Positions 9,363 to 18,056 of a stretch of DNA of 64,000 nt are shown here, in pieces. Position numbers and translations under genes: made by a program. The stretch spans positions 372,001 to 436,000 of the forward strand of contig NZ_QXFI01000026.1 of NCBI RefSeq assembly GCF_003584135.1. Direction: 5' to 3'. A model generated the notes under the pieces. The model was not told where the DNA came from. It did no database searches and saw only the letters and a list, made by a program, of their open reading frames with translations. Position 1 is the stretch's first letter. The number at the start of each line of letters is the position of its first letter. This DNA comes from Flagellimonas pelagia. GTDB taxonomy: Bacteria > Bacteroidota > Bacteroidia > Flavobacteriales > Flavobacteriaceae.

Positions 9363-10382
9363 TTGAAAGCAAAGATTACCTTAAAAGACATAGCCAGAGA
9401 ACTTGAGGTATCCATATCCACCGTTTCCAAGGCACTCAAGAACAGCGAGGAAATCAGTAGGGATACCAAAGAAAAGGTACAGGCTTTTGCCAAGCTATAC
9501 AACTACAAGCCCAATAATATTGCCATTAGCCTTAAAAATAAAAGGACCAAGAATATTGGGGTGGTCATCCCCGATATTGTACATCACTTTTTTACCACGG
9601 TGATCCGCGGGATAGAAAAGTATGCCAATGCTAGGGGGTACAATGTTATTGTCTGCCTCTCAGAGGAGTCTTTTGACAAAGAGGTCATCAATATGGAAAT
9701 GCTGGCCAATGGAAGTATAGATGGATTCATTATGTCACTCTCTTCGGAAACGCAAGAAAAGGGAGACTATAATCACCTGAAGGAAGTCACGGAACAGGGT
9801 ATCCCTGTAGTGCTTTTCGATAGGATTACCAATGAGATAGATTGCGACAAGGTCATCATTGATGATGAACTGGGCGCCTATATGGCCACGAAGAAATTCA
9901 TCGAACAAGGGAAAAAGAACATTGCCCTGATTACTACCGATGATTATTTGAGCGTAAGCAAGGCCAGGACCATGGGTTACATTAGGGCCCTTGAAGAAAG
10001 TGACCTTGGAGTGGATGAAAGGAAAGTGCTCAAACTACCTTCCATGGAAATGGACGAAAAGAGCATTAAAAAATTCATGGACAGCCAAGAGTTGGATGCG
10101 GTTCTATGTGTGAATGAGATATTTGCGGTATACAGCATGAGACTGGCCCAACAAAAGGGCCTCAAGATTCCTGAGGACATTTCATTTATAGGATTTACGG
10201 ACGGCCTTCTTTCCAAATATGCCAATCCAAGTCTTACCGTGGTATCCCAGCATGGGGAAAAAATGGGGGAGGTCTCGGCCAAGATGCTCATCGATAAAGT
10301 GGAAAGCGAGGAAGAGGAAGAAACCTACCAAACCAAAATTTTAGAGCCCACCCTTGTTATTAGGGATTCCATATTTCATTAA
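9363..10382 (+). CDS. LacI/GalR-family transcriptional regulator
   Basis: 339 residues starting at a TTG, chosen because the conserved N-terminal helix-turn-helix (ITLKDIARELEVSISTVSKAL, about residues 5-25) begins right there and no in-frame ATG precedes it. A periplasmic-binding-protein-like effector domain follows (NIGVVIPDIVHHFF, IDGFIMSLSSE, and near the end EDISFIGFTDG). It probably senses a sugar linked to alpha-glucan breakdown and controls the divergent susCD genes and its own downstream GH65-GH13 genes through the operator at 9083-9100. The GH65 gene starts 59 bases later on the same strand. Confidence 0.93.
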   Translation: MKAKITLKDIARELEVSISTVSKALKNSEEISRDTKEKVQAFAKLYNYKPNNIAISLKNKRTKNIGVVIPDIVHHFFTTVIRGIEKYANARGYNVIVCLSEESFDKEVINMEMLANGSIDGFIMSLSSETQEKGDYNHLKEVTEQGIPVVLFDRITNEIDCDKVIIDDELGAYMATKKFIEQGKKNIALITTDDYLSVSKARTMGYIRALEESDLGVDERKVLKLPSMEMDEKSIKKFMDSQELDAVLCVNEIFAVYSMRLAQQKGLKIPEDISFIGFTDGLLSKYANPSLTVVSQHGEKMGEVSAKMLIDKVESEEEEETYQTKILEPTLVIRDSIFH

Positions 10383-10390
10383 GTTTGCGA

Positions 10391-10409
10391 CATCCTAAAC
10401 CGTAGGATG
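10391..10409 (+). other. Hairpin between lacI and GH65 genes
   Basis: CATCCTA, a 5-base loop, then TAGGATG. There is no T-run after it, so it looks more like an RNA-stability or translation-control stem than a terminator. Confidence 0.4.
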
Positions 10410-10441
10410 TGTACATTAGCTCATCAAGATTATAATTATCA

Positions 10442-12748
10442 ATGAATCAGGATTATATAAAAGCCGATTCTTGGTCCATTATTGAAGAAGGTTTTGATCG
10501 TGAAAGGGTCAAATCCTCAGAAAGCCTATTCAGCATAGGAAATGGGGCCATGGGACAACGTGCCAATTTTGAAGAACAGTATTCCGGGGAAACTTTCCAA
10601 GGCAGCTATATAGCAGGGGTTTATTATCCGGATAAGACCCGTGTTGGATGGTGGAAAAATGGCTATCCCGAATATTTTGCCAAAGTACTCAATGCACCCA
10701 ATTGGATAGGGATCAACGTGGTCATCAACAATGAGCCCTTGGATTTGAACACTTGTAAAAAAGTCGAAAACTTCCAGCGGGAACTCAATATGAAGGAAGG
10801 GTGGTACAAAAGAAGCTTTGTGGCCACCATGCCCAGTGGGCTGGAAGTTGCTGTGGATGTGGTCCGCTTTTTGAGCCTTGATTTGGACGAAACCGGTGCC
10901 ATTCAATACAACCTTCAAGTGTTGGACGGAGATGCTGAAGTGATCATGGAGCCCTATGTAGATGGAGGTATCAAAAACATGGACAGTAACTGGGACGATA
11001 AATTTTGGAACATAACCAAGATTGTTTCTGAAAGCAATAGGGCCTTTGTAGAGTCCCACACCATGAAAACCAATTTTGCCGTTTGCACCTTTATGCAGGC
11101 CGAAGTTTTTGTGGATGGAGAGAAAATAGAAGCCCCCCCAGAAGTTAATAAGACCGAAACACTGGTAGGACATACCTATTCTGTTAAAGCTGCGAAAAAC
11201 GAAACCATCACCCTGATAAAATTTGGGGGGTATGTAGTAGATAGGAACCACCCCAAGGATAGATTATCGGAAACAGCCAACAAGATATTGGACAAGGCCT
11301 CCGATTTGGGTTTCGAGGCCTTATTTCAAAAACAAAAAGAAGACTGGGGTCACATCTGGGAGATGAGTGACATCACCATCGAGGGGGATGTAAAGGCCCA
11401 GCAGGGTATCCGTTTCAACATCTTTCAGCTGAACCAAACTTACTTGGGCAAGGATTCCCGATTGAACATAGGACCCAAAGGGTTTACCGGGGAAAAATAC
11501 GGAGGAAGTACCTATTGGGATACCGAGGCTTATTGCCTTCCGTTCTACATGGCGACCAAAAACCAAAAGGTGGCTTGGAACCTGCTTCAATACCGGTACA
11601 ACCATTTACCCAAGGCTATAGAGAATGCCGAAAAATTGGGCTTCACCAATGGGGCTGCTTTATACCCGATGGTGACCATGAACGGGGAGGAGTGCCACAA
11701 TGAATGGGAGATTACTTTTGAAGAGATTCACAGGAATGGGGCCATTGCCTTTGCCATTTACAATTACTATCGATTTACAGGGGATTATAGTTATATCCCT
11801 AAAATGGGATTGGAAGTGCTGATCGGAATCGCAAGGTTCTGGCACCAACGTGTCAATTTTTCTCAGGATAAGCAGCAATATGTCATGTTGGGGGTTACCG
11901 GACCCAACGAGTACGAGAACAATGTCAACAATAACTGGTATACCAATTACCTCGCCAAATGGTGTATTGAGTATGCCATTGAGCAGATCGGCAAAGTGGC
12001 CGAAGAGTATGCCGATGACTACGAACGGATCATGACCAAGACAAAATTGACCGAGGCCGAGATCAAGGATTGGGCCAAGGTTGCGGACAACATGTACTTC
12101 CCATATTCCGAAAAACACCAAGTGTTCTTGCAGCAGGATGGCTTTTTGGACAAGGATATGATCAAAGTTCAAGATTTGGACAGCTCGCAACGACCCATCA
12201 ACCAAAAATGGAGTTGGGATCGGATTCTGCGTTCACCATATATAAAACAGGCCGATGTGCTTCAAGGATTTTATTTTTTTGAAGACCACTTCAGCAAGGA
12301 GGACCTGGAACGCCATTTCGATTTTTACGAACCCTTTACGGTACATGAATCCTCATTGTCGCCCTGTGTACATAGCATTCAAGCGGCCAAATTGGGTAGG
12401 ATGGAACAAGCGTACACTTTCTATTTGAGGACCTCGAGGTTGGATCTTGACGATTACAACAAGGAAGTGGAGGAAGGACTACACATTACCTCCATGGCAG
12501 GAACTTGGATGAGCATTGTGGAAGGTTTTGGTGGCATGCGGGTATTGGACGATACCTTAAGCTTTGAACCACAGATACCGGAACAATGGAGCTCCTTCTC
12601 CTTCAAGGTCAATTTTAGGGAGCAGATCGTTACCCTGACGGCTTCCAAGGAAGGGACCTTTTTCGAACTTACCGGGAATGAAGCCCTGACCATTAAGGTC
12701 CATGGTAAATCCGTTGAATTGCTTCCGGGCAAAAAGATCGTGGCATGA
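10442..12748 (+). CDS. Glycoside hydrolase family 65 phosphorylase (maltose-phosphorylase-like)
   Basis: 768 residues, the usual size of GH65 disaccharide phosphorylases, with no signal peptide, so cytoplasmic. The catalytic region GVTGPNEYENNVNNNWYTN places the general acid at about Glu490. The N-terminal beta-sandwich, the (alpha/alpha)6 barrel and a short C-terminal sheet can be followed along the chain. GH65 phosphorylases split maltose or other alpha-linked glucobioses with phosphate into beta-glucose-1-phosphate and glucose; the exact linkage cannot be read from sequence. Its stop overlaps the amylase start by four bases (ATGA), so the two are translationally coupled. The beta-phosphoglucomutase often found beside this gene is absent here. 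Confidence 0.9.
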   Translation: MNQDYIKADSWSIIEEGFDRERVKSSESLFSIGNGAMGQRANFEEQYSGETFQGSYIAGVYYPDKTRVGWWKNGYPEYFAKVLNAPNWIGINVVINNEPLDLNTCKKVENFQRELNMKEGWYKRSFVATMPSGLEVAVDVVRFLSLDLDETGAIQYNLQVLDGDAEVIMEPYVDGGIKNMDSNWDDKFWNITKIVSESNRAFVESHTMKTNFAVCTFMQAEVFVDGEKIEAPPEVNKTETLVGHTYSVKAAKNETITLIKFGGYVVDRNHPKDRLSETANKILDKASDLGFEALFQKQKEDWGHIWEMSDITIEGDVKAQQGIRFNIFQLNQTYLGKDSRLNIGPKGFTGEKYGGSTYWDTEAYCLPFYMATKNQKVAWNLLQYRYNHLPKAIENAEKLGFTNGAALYPMVTMNGEECHNEWEITFEEIHRNGAIAFAIYNYYRFTGDYSYIPKMGLEVLIGIARFWHQRVNFSQDKQQYVMLGVTGPNEYENNVNNNWYTNYLAKWCIEYAIEQIGKVAEEYADDYERIMTKTKLTEAEIKDWAKVADNMYFPYSEKHQVFLQQDGFLDKDMIKVQDLDSSQRPINQKWSWDRILRSPYIKQADVLQGFYFFEDHFSKEDLERHFDFYEPFTVHESSLSPCVHSIQAAKLGRMEQAYTFYLRTSRLDLDDYNKEVEEGLHITSMAGTWMSIVEGFGGMRVLDDTLSFEPQIPEQWSSFSFKVNFREQIVTLTASKEGTFFELTGNEALTIKVHGKSVELLPGKKIVA

Positions 12749-14616
12749 AAATCAATCGCTTCATCACTTTTCTGGTAGTGCTAGGGGTGTTATCTTCATG
12801 TAAAGATGAAACCGACCAGAAACAAGTTGAGCTGCCAATGAAAAAGAAAGCCGTAGTCTACCAAGTGTTCACCCGTTTGTTCGGAAACACCAATACCACC
12901 AATACACCTTGGGGTACTATCGAAGAAAATGGGGTGGGCAAGTTCGCCGATTTTGATGAGAAAGCCCTGAATGAAATCAAGGACCTCGGCATCACCCATA
13001 TTTGGTATACCGGGGTGCCACACCATGCCCTGATCCATGATTATACGGCTTACGGAATCTCCAATGATGATCCGGATGTAGTGAAGGGTCGTGCGGGATC
13101 ACCCTACGCGGTAAAGGACTACTACAATGTCAACCCGGATTTGGCCACAGATCCCGCAAAACGTTTGGAAGAATTCAAACAACTGATTGAACGGACACAC
13201 AAAGTGGGGATGAAAGTAATCATCGATATTGTGCCCAACCATGTGGCTCGCAATTATGAAGGGAAGACCAACCCCGAAGGAGTGGAAGATTTTGGGGCAA
13301 CAGATGACACCTCCAAAGAGTATGATGCTAATAACAACTTTTACTATATCCCGGGTCAAGCCTTCAAGGTGCCCGAATGGAAAGAAGGTTATTTGCCTTT
13401 GGGAGGGGAGAAAAATGCATTGGCCGACTCCAAATTTGAGGAAAATCCGGCCAAATGGACAGGCAATGGCTCCCGATTGGCCCAACCCGATTTTTACGAC
13501 TGGTACGAAACGGTAAAGATCAATTATGGGGTAAAACCGGATGGGACAGAGGATTTTGTGGAATTGCCCTATGATTTTGCTGGTAAGGACTATCAGGCCC
13601 ATTTTGACTTTTGGAAAGATAAGACCCTTCCCGATTCATGGCACAAGTTCAAGGACATTGCCTTGTATTGGTTGGATTTTGGCGTGGATGGTTTTCGTTT
13701 CGATATGGCCGAAATGGTCCCCGTGGAGTTTTGGAGCTATCTCAATTCCAATATCAAAATGAAGAACCCCGATGCTTTTTTGCTGGCCGAGGTATATAAT
13801 CCCAGTTTGTACAGGGATTACATTTTTAAGGGCAAGATGGATTATCTGTACGACAAGGTGGAGCTTTATGACAGCATCAAGCACATCATGAAAGGCTACG
13901 GATGGACAGACCATATTCCCGTGGTACAAAAGGGAATGGCCGATATTGAGCATCACATGCTCCACTTTTTGGAAAACCATGATGAGCAACGTATTGCAAG
14001 TCCAGAATTTGTGGGCCGTGCGGAGATTGCCAAACCGGCCATGGTGGTTTCGGCCACGATCAGTACATCACCTACCATGATTTATTTTGGACAGGAAGTT
14101 GGGGAGCCCGGTGCCGAAGATGCAGGTTTTGGCAAACCTTCCCGGACCTCCATTTTCGATTATATCGGTGTACCACATCATCAGCGATGGATGAACAATA
14201 AAAAATTCGATGGAGGCCAACTTTCAGATGAAGAGAAAGGCCTACGGGATTTTTACAAGCGCCTGTTGAATTTCACGATTCAAAGTGATGCTTTGATGGG
14301 GGAATACCAGGAAATCCATTTTTATAACAAAGAACATACGGAGCATTATGATCATCGGGTACTTTCTTATGTACGGTGGTCCGATAATGAAAAACTCATC
14401 ATTATTTCCAATTTTGATACGGAAAAAAGCTATGCGCTTGACCTGAAGATACCCGAAGAGGTGATATCAAAATGGCAGTTGAAAGACGGCGATTATGGGT
14501 TACAGGAAAAACTGTATGGTACGTTCAACACAAAACTCTCTATTGTTAATGGTCAAGGTACCATGGCCATTGAATTGGAGCCGCTTCAATCCTATATTTT
14601 TAGCATAGGGGAATAA
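12745..14616 (+). CDS. GH13 alpha-amylase-family lipoprotein
   Basis: 623 residues with a lipoprotein signal (lipobox LSSC), so anchored in the periplasm or on the outer membrane. The GH13 signature regions are visible: DIVPNH; GVDGFRFDMAE with nucleophile Asp320; LLAEVY with acid/base Glu349; and FLENHDEQR with transition-state stabiliser Asp413. A C-terminal beta-domain follows. It would cut malto-oligosaccharides delivered by SusCD and feed maltose to the GH65 phosphorylase, to whose gene it is coupled by a 4-base overlap. A hairpin terminator follows. Confidence 0.94.
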   Translation: MKINRFITFLVVLGVLSSCKDETDQKQVELPMKKKAVVYQVFTRLFGNTNTTNTPWGTIEENGVGKFADFDEKALNEIKDLGITHIWYTGVPHHALIHDYTAYGISNDDPDVVKGRAGSPYAVKDYYNVNPDLATDPAKRLEEFKQLIERTHKVGMKVIIDIVPNHVARNYEGKTNPEGVEDFGATDDTSKEYDANNNFYYIPGQAFKVPEWKEGYLPLGGEKNALADSKFEENPAKWTGNGSRLAQPDFYDWYETVKINYGVKPDGTEDFVELPYDFAGKDYQAHFDFWKDKTLPDSWHKFKDIALYWLDFGVDGFRFDMAEMVPVEFWSYLNSNIKMKNPDAFLLAEVYNPSLYRDYIFKGKMDYLYDKVELYDSIKHIMKGYGWTDHIPVVQKGMADIEHHMLHFLENHDEQRIASPEFVGRAEIAKPAMVVSATISTSPTMIYFGQEVGEPGAEDAGFGKPSRTSIFDYIGVPHHQRWMNNKKFDGGQLSDEEKGLRDFYKRLLNFTIQSDALMGEYQEIHFYNKEHTEHYDHRVLSYVRWSDNEKLIIISNFDTEKSYALDLKIPEEVISKWQLKDGDYGLQEKLYGTFNTKLSIVNGQGTMAIELEPLQSYIFSIGE

Positions 14617-14620
14617 AAAA

Positions 14621-14642
14621 GCGGATTGCCAAGGCAACCCGC
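14621..14642. terminator. Bidirectional terminator between convergent genes
   Basis: GCGGaTTGCC, an AA loop, then GGCAAcCCGC forms a nine-pair stem with one mismatch just after the amylase stop. A-rich sequence precedes it and T-rich sequence follows within 20 bases, so it can serve both the amylase gene (+) and the membrane-protein gene (-). Confidence 0.65.
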
Positions 14643-14665
14643 ATGATTTGTGATCGGTCATTTTT

Positions 14666-15085
14666 TTATTCCTTGGCGGCAGTTTTTTGGTACATAAATG
14701 CAATTACGGCACCTAAGATTCCGTAGAATATAATATCAAGAACAGCCTCGGCCATATAGCCGTTCAAATCCATAAATTCTGTAGTTGCATAGTTTAGCAG
14801 TCCCATGCCTATCCCTACAAAAACACCGATCCATGCGCCAAATTGGAATCCCTGGCCCAAGGAATGATGGCCCCGGGCCCATTTTCCATAAAGGGTACTT
14901 AATGCAAAAACGGCAATAAGGTTAGCCAGGGCAATAAGTCCTAGATCCGGAACTTCTTTCATGACATTGATGGTAGAATGTTCCTCAAAAAAATCTGCAG
15001 TGGCAATACCCCAAATTAGGTATCCCAAAAAAAACATGACAATGGTGCCCACCAAAGTGGCCAGTAAATTGGATTTTGAAAACAT
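14666..15085 (-). CDS. Small membrane protein of unknown function
   Basis: 139 residues with four likely membrane segments (about residues 7-27, 48-66, 80-100 and 113-132) and a conserved-looking WARGHHSLGQGFQFGAWIG loop in the middle. I do not recognise a named family with certainty; similar-looking four-helix proteins occur in other flavobacteria. It is a single gene, convergent with the amylase gene and divergent from the glycerophosphodiesterase gene. Confidence 0.8.
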   Translation of the reverse strand: MFSKSNLLATLVGTIVMFFLGYLIWGIATADFFEEHSTINVMKEVPDLGLIALANLIAVFALSTLYGKWARGHHSLGQGFQFGAWIGVFVGIGMGLLNYATTEFMDLNGYMAEAVLDIIFYGILGAVIAFMYQKTAAKE

Positions 15086-15170
15086 AGGAATTGCTTTAAT
15101 TGGTTATTGATATGATAAATGTATCAAATTGTAATTAACAAATAATTAAAATATTGTATAAAAAAATACA

Positions 15171-15189
15171 TAATTCATATTATGAATTA
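15171..15189. promoter_or_regulatory. Perfect 19-base palindrome in divergent intergenic region
   Basis: TAATTCATA, a single T, then TATGAATTA lies between the membrane-protein gene and the glycerophosphodiesterase gene, in an otherwise AT-rich 186-base stretch. The symmetry suits a dimeric regulator's operator. The regulator is not identifiable. Confidence 0.4.
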
Positions 15190-15271
15190 AATTTTTTGCG
15201 GTATTCTAAATTCAAAAGCAACTTTCATTTAGCTTTCAAGTTGTATTTTTAAAATCCAAAACAAACCAAAG

Positions 15272-16024
15272 ATGAAGAAAAACTTGATGGTGGCATTGGT
15301 GGCCATTTTTATTTTCAATAGTTGTAAAATGATTGATTCAAAACCACTGGTCATAGGGCATCGGGGAGCCATGGGCCATGAAACGGAAAATACACTGGCA
15401 TCCATTCAAAAGGCAATGGAACTTGGGGTAGATATGATAGAAATCGATGTCTTCAAAATTAAGAGCGGAGAAATTGTAGTGTTCCATGATGATGATGTAT
15501 CAAGGTTGAGTAATAGTGCAGGTAAGATCGAAGAATATAATATTATGGAAGTAAGGCAGCTTGTTTTGGATGGCAACCATAAGATTCCGGAACTTCAGAA
15601 TGTTTTGGATCTTATTGATAATAAAGTCGCTTTGAACATTGAGTTGAAGGGTTCCAAAACGGCTGATAGGGTAAACCATATTGTGGGCTATTACATCAAG
15701 AGTAAAGGATGGTCCCCTGAAAACATTGTTGTTTCCAGTTTCAAATGGGACGAACTCCGTACCCTTCGTCAATTGAACGATAGCATCCAAATAGCCATTC
15801 TTACGGACGAAGACCCAATAAAGGCTATGGATATAGCCAAGGAATTGAAAGCTGTTGCCATAAACCCCAATTATAAGACCTTGACCAAGGAGAATACTGC
15901 CAAAATCCATGATGAAGGCTTTAAAGTATACACTTGGACGGTAAACGAACCCGATGACATCCAAAAAATGGAGGATTTCGGGGTGGACGGTATCATCACC
16001 AACTATCCGGAACGAGTGAAATAA
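15272..16024 (+). CDS. Glycerophosphodiester phosphodiesterase lipoprotein
   Basis: 250 residues. The N-terminus is a lipoprotein signal (IFNSC, Cys18), so the enzyme is periplasmic or surface-anchored. The GDPD motifs are clear: HRGAMGHETENT at about residue 30, MIEIDV, the second catalytic His in VVFHDDD, LNIELKG, and the C-terminal VYTWTVNEPDD and VDGIITNYP. It hydrolyses glycerophosphodiesters from phospholipid turnover to sn-glycerol-3-phosphate and an alcohol. Its stop overlaps the next start by one base (TAATG). The nearby glycerol kinase and facilitator genes point to a local theme of glycerol recovery. Confidence 0.92.
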   Translation: MKKNLMVALVAIFIFNSCKMIDSKPLVIGHRGAMGHETENTLASIQKAMELGVDMIEIDVFKIKSGEIVVFHDDDVSRLSNSAGKIEEYNIMEVRQLVLDGNHKIPELQNVLDLIDNKVALNIELKGSKTADRVNHIVGYYIKSKGWSPENIVVSSFKWDELRTLRQLNDSIQIAILTDEDPIKAMDIAKELKAVAINPNYKTLTKENTAKIHDEGFKVYTWTVNEPDDIQKMEDFGVDGIITNYPERVK

Positions 16025-17295
16025 TGTTCGATGTCATTATCGTAGGGGGTGGTGCGGCCGGATTCTATGCGGCCATTCATATTGCTGAACAAGCACCTCA
16101 CCTAAAAATTGCCATTTTTGAACGGGGAAAAAGCGTGCTCGCCAAGGTAAAAGTATCAGGTGGTGGACGTTGTAATGTCACCCACGGTGAATTTTCACCT
16201 AAAGAACTGGCCACTAATTACCCACGTGGGGGAAAAGAACTTCTGGGACCTTTCCATAAATATGCCCCCATGGATGTGATGGCCTTTTTTGAAGAACGTG
16301 GTGTCCCTCTCAAGATTGAAGACGATGGTAGGGTATTCCCGACCAGCGATTCGTCCCAGACCATTATCGATTGTTTTCTTAGGGAATCAAATAAATTGGG
16401 GATACAGGTGCTGAAGAATAGCTCGGTAAAGGCTTTCAAGAAAGTGGAAAAAGGATGGCAGGTGACCACCATGAACAAACATTACTTTGCCAAAAAGTTG
16501 TTGTTGACCACAGGGAGCAATCCTAAAATTTGGGAACAATTGGAGGCTGTCGGTCACCATATTGTACCACCGATTCCTTCCTTGTTCACTTTCAATATCA
16601 ATGATGAAAGATTGAATGGTATCCAAGGGGTGAGTGTCCATGCGACTTTGGAAGTAATGCCAAAAAAAATGTTTTCCACATCCCGGGAAGAACTCGGTCT
16701 AAAAAGTCTGTCCAAGGAAGAGCCAGTGTTATTGTCCGAAGGTCCTGTCCTGGTCACCCATTGGGGATTGAGCGGCCCAGCAATACTAAAGTTGAGCGCT
16801 TGGGGCGCCAATATCCTTTACGATTACCATTATTCCTTTAGGATAAAAGTCAATTGGACCCCGGAATACACCACGGAATCCATGGAATCCTATTTAAGAA
16901 AAGTGAAGGAATTGGAGGCAAAAAAAACAGTCTTGCGTACCCATGCGGTCGAAATCCCAAAACGGTTGTGGGCCAAGTTGGTACAAGCAGCCAACATTGA
17001 GCAGGATGAAAGATGGGCAGATTTGACCAAGGAAAAACTTCAAAATTTGGCGGAACAACTTACCGCCAGCATCTTTAAGGTAGATGGCAAGAGCACCTTT
17101 AAAGAAGAATTTGTGACTGCCGGAGGCGTGGACCTCAAAGAAATCAACTTTAAGACCTTTGAGAGCAAGATACACCCCACGCTTTATTTTGCGGGTGAAA
17201 TCATCAACGTGGATGCCATTACGGGTGGTTTCAACTTTCAAAATGCCTGGACAGGGGCCTATTTGGCGGCCCAAGCCATTGCGGCATCTGACTAG
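16024..17295 (+). CDS. YhiN/HI0933-like FAD-dependent oxidoreductase
   Basis: 423 residues beginning with an FAD-binding Rossmann motif (DVIIVGGGAAGFYAAIHIAE). Other family marks are VSGGGRCNVTH at about residue 47, TGGS-type loops, THWGLSGPAILKLS near 245 and the C-terminal FAGEIINVDAITGGFNFQNAW. The family (HI0933-like, aminoacetone-oxidase or BaiN type in databases) binds FAD, but the physiological substrate is unclear. The start overlaps the stop of the phosphodiesterase gene by one base, so they are co-transcribed, with no obvious pathway link. Confidence 0.9.
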   Translation: MFDVIIVGGGAAGFYAAIHIAEQAPHLKIAIFERGKSVLAKVKVSGGGRCNVTHGEFSPKELATNYPRGGKELLGPFHKYAPMDVMAFFEERGVPLKIEDDGRVFPTSDSSQTIIDCFLRESNKLGIQVLKNSSVKAFKKVEKGWQVTTMNKHYFAKKLLLTTGSNPKIWEQLEAVGHHIVPPIPSLFTFNINDERLNGIQGVSVHATLEVMPKKMFSTSREELGLKSLSKEEPVLLSEGPVLVTHWGLSGPAILKLSAWGANILYDYHYSFRIKVNWTPEYTTESMESYLRKVKELEAKKTVLRTHAVEIPKRLWAKLVQAANIEQDERWADLTKEKLQNLAEQLTASIFKVDGKSTFKEEFVTAGGVDLKEINFKTFESKIHPTLYFAGEIINVDAITGGFNFQNAWTGAYLAAQAIAASD

Positions 17296-17296
17296 T

Positions 17297-18025
17297 CTAT
17301 TGTAACACCATAGCCATTATGGCTGCCAATGCAGCCCCTAAAATGGGTCCCACAACCGGTATCCAAGAATAACTCCAACCATTACTTCCTTTGTTTTTTA
17401 TAGGAACCAGGGCATGAACAATCCGTGGTCCCATATCCCTGGCCGGATTAATGGCATAGCCCGTGGTGCCTCCCAATGAAAGACCTATTCCCCAAACGAT
17501 TAAGGCGACCGGCAAGGCACCCAAAGACCCCAGTCCTATGATGGTATTGTCTGAAGAAATAACTGCATCGGTAAAATAAAGTACGGCAAATACCAGGACA
17601 AAGGTGCCAAGAATCTCTGTCAGTAGGTTCAAGAAGGTGTTGGGAATGGCAGGGGCATTGCAGAACACTGCCCTTTTGGTGTCCCCGTCCTCTGTAGCAT
17701 CAAAATGATCTTTGTTGATGAGCCAAACTGCGAAGGCTCCCAGCATAGCCCCTATAAATTGGGCCAAAATATAACTTGGAACGGAATCCATGGGAAATTC
17801 CCCTGCCACGGCCAACCCGATAGTGACCGCAGGGTTCAGGTGGGCGCCACTATGTGGGCCGGCGACCACAACGCCCGTGTAGACTGCAAAGGCCCATCCC
17901 GTGGTGATCACGATCCATCCGGAACCATTGCCGTATGTTTTTTGTAGGGAAACATTGGCGTTTACGCCACATCCTAAAAGCATGAGCAAAAAGGTGCCCA
18001 CAATCTCTGCAACAAATGGAGTCAT
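17297..18025 (-). CDS. glpF: Aquaglyceroporin, probable glycerol facilitator
   Basis: 242 residues, six membrane helices, and both pore motifs: NPA in SGAHLNPAVTIG and NPAR in YAINPARDMGPR. The Asp after the second motif is the mark of glycerol-conducting rather than strict water channels. The gene follows glycerol kinase on the same strand after 31 bases, so glycerol entry and phosphorylation are co-expressed. It lets glycerol diffuse through the inner membrane, with GlpK trapping it as glycerol-3-phosphate. Confidence 0.92.
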   Translation of the reverse strand: MTPFVAEIVGTFLLMLLGCGVNANVSLQKTYGNGSGWIVITTGWAFAVYTGVVVAGPHSGAHLNPAVTIGLAVAGEFPMDSVPSYILAQFIGAMLGAFAVWLINKDHFDATEDGDTKRAVFCNAPAIPNTFLNLLTEILGTFVLVFAVLYFTDAVISSDNTIIGLGSLGALPVALIVWGIGLSLGGTTGYAINPARDMGPRIVHALVPIKNKGSNGWSYSWIPVVGPILGAALAAIMAMVLQ

Positions 18026-18056
18026 ATGTTTGTTTGTTTTTTTAAGGGTTGATGAT

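Noticed and set aside
15171-15189. ArgR box
   Set aside because: The half-site order is TTCAT...ATGAA, not the TGAAT...ATTCA of ArgR boxes, and no arginine gene is adjacent.
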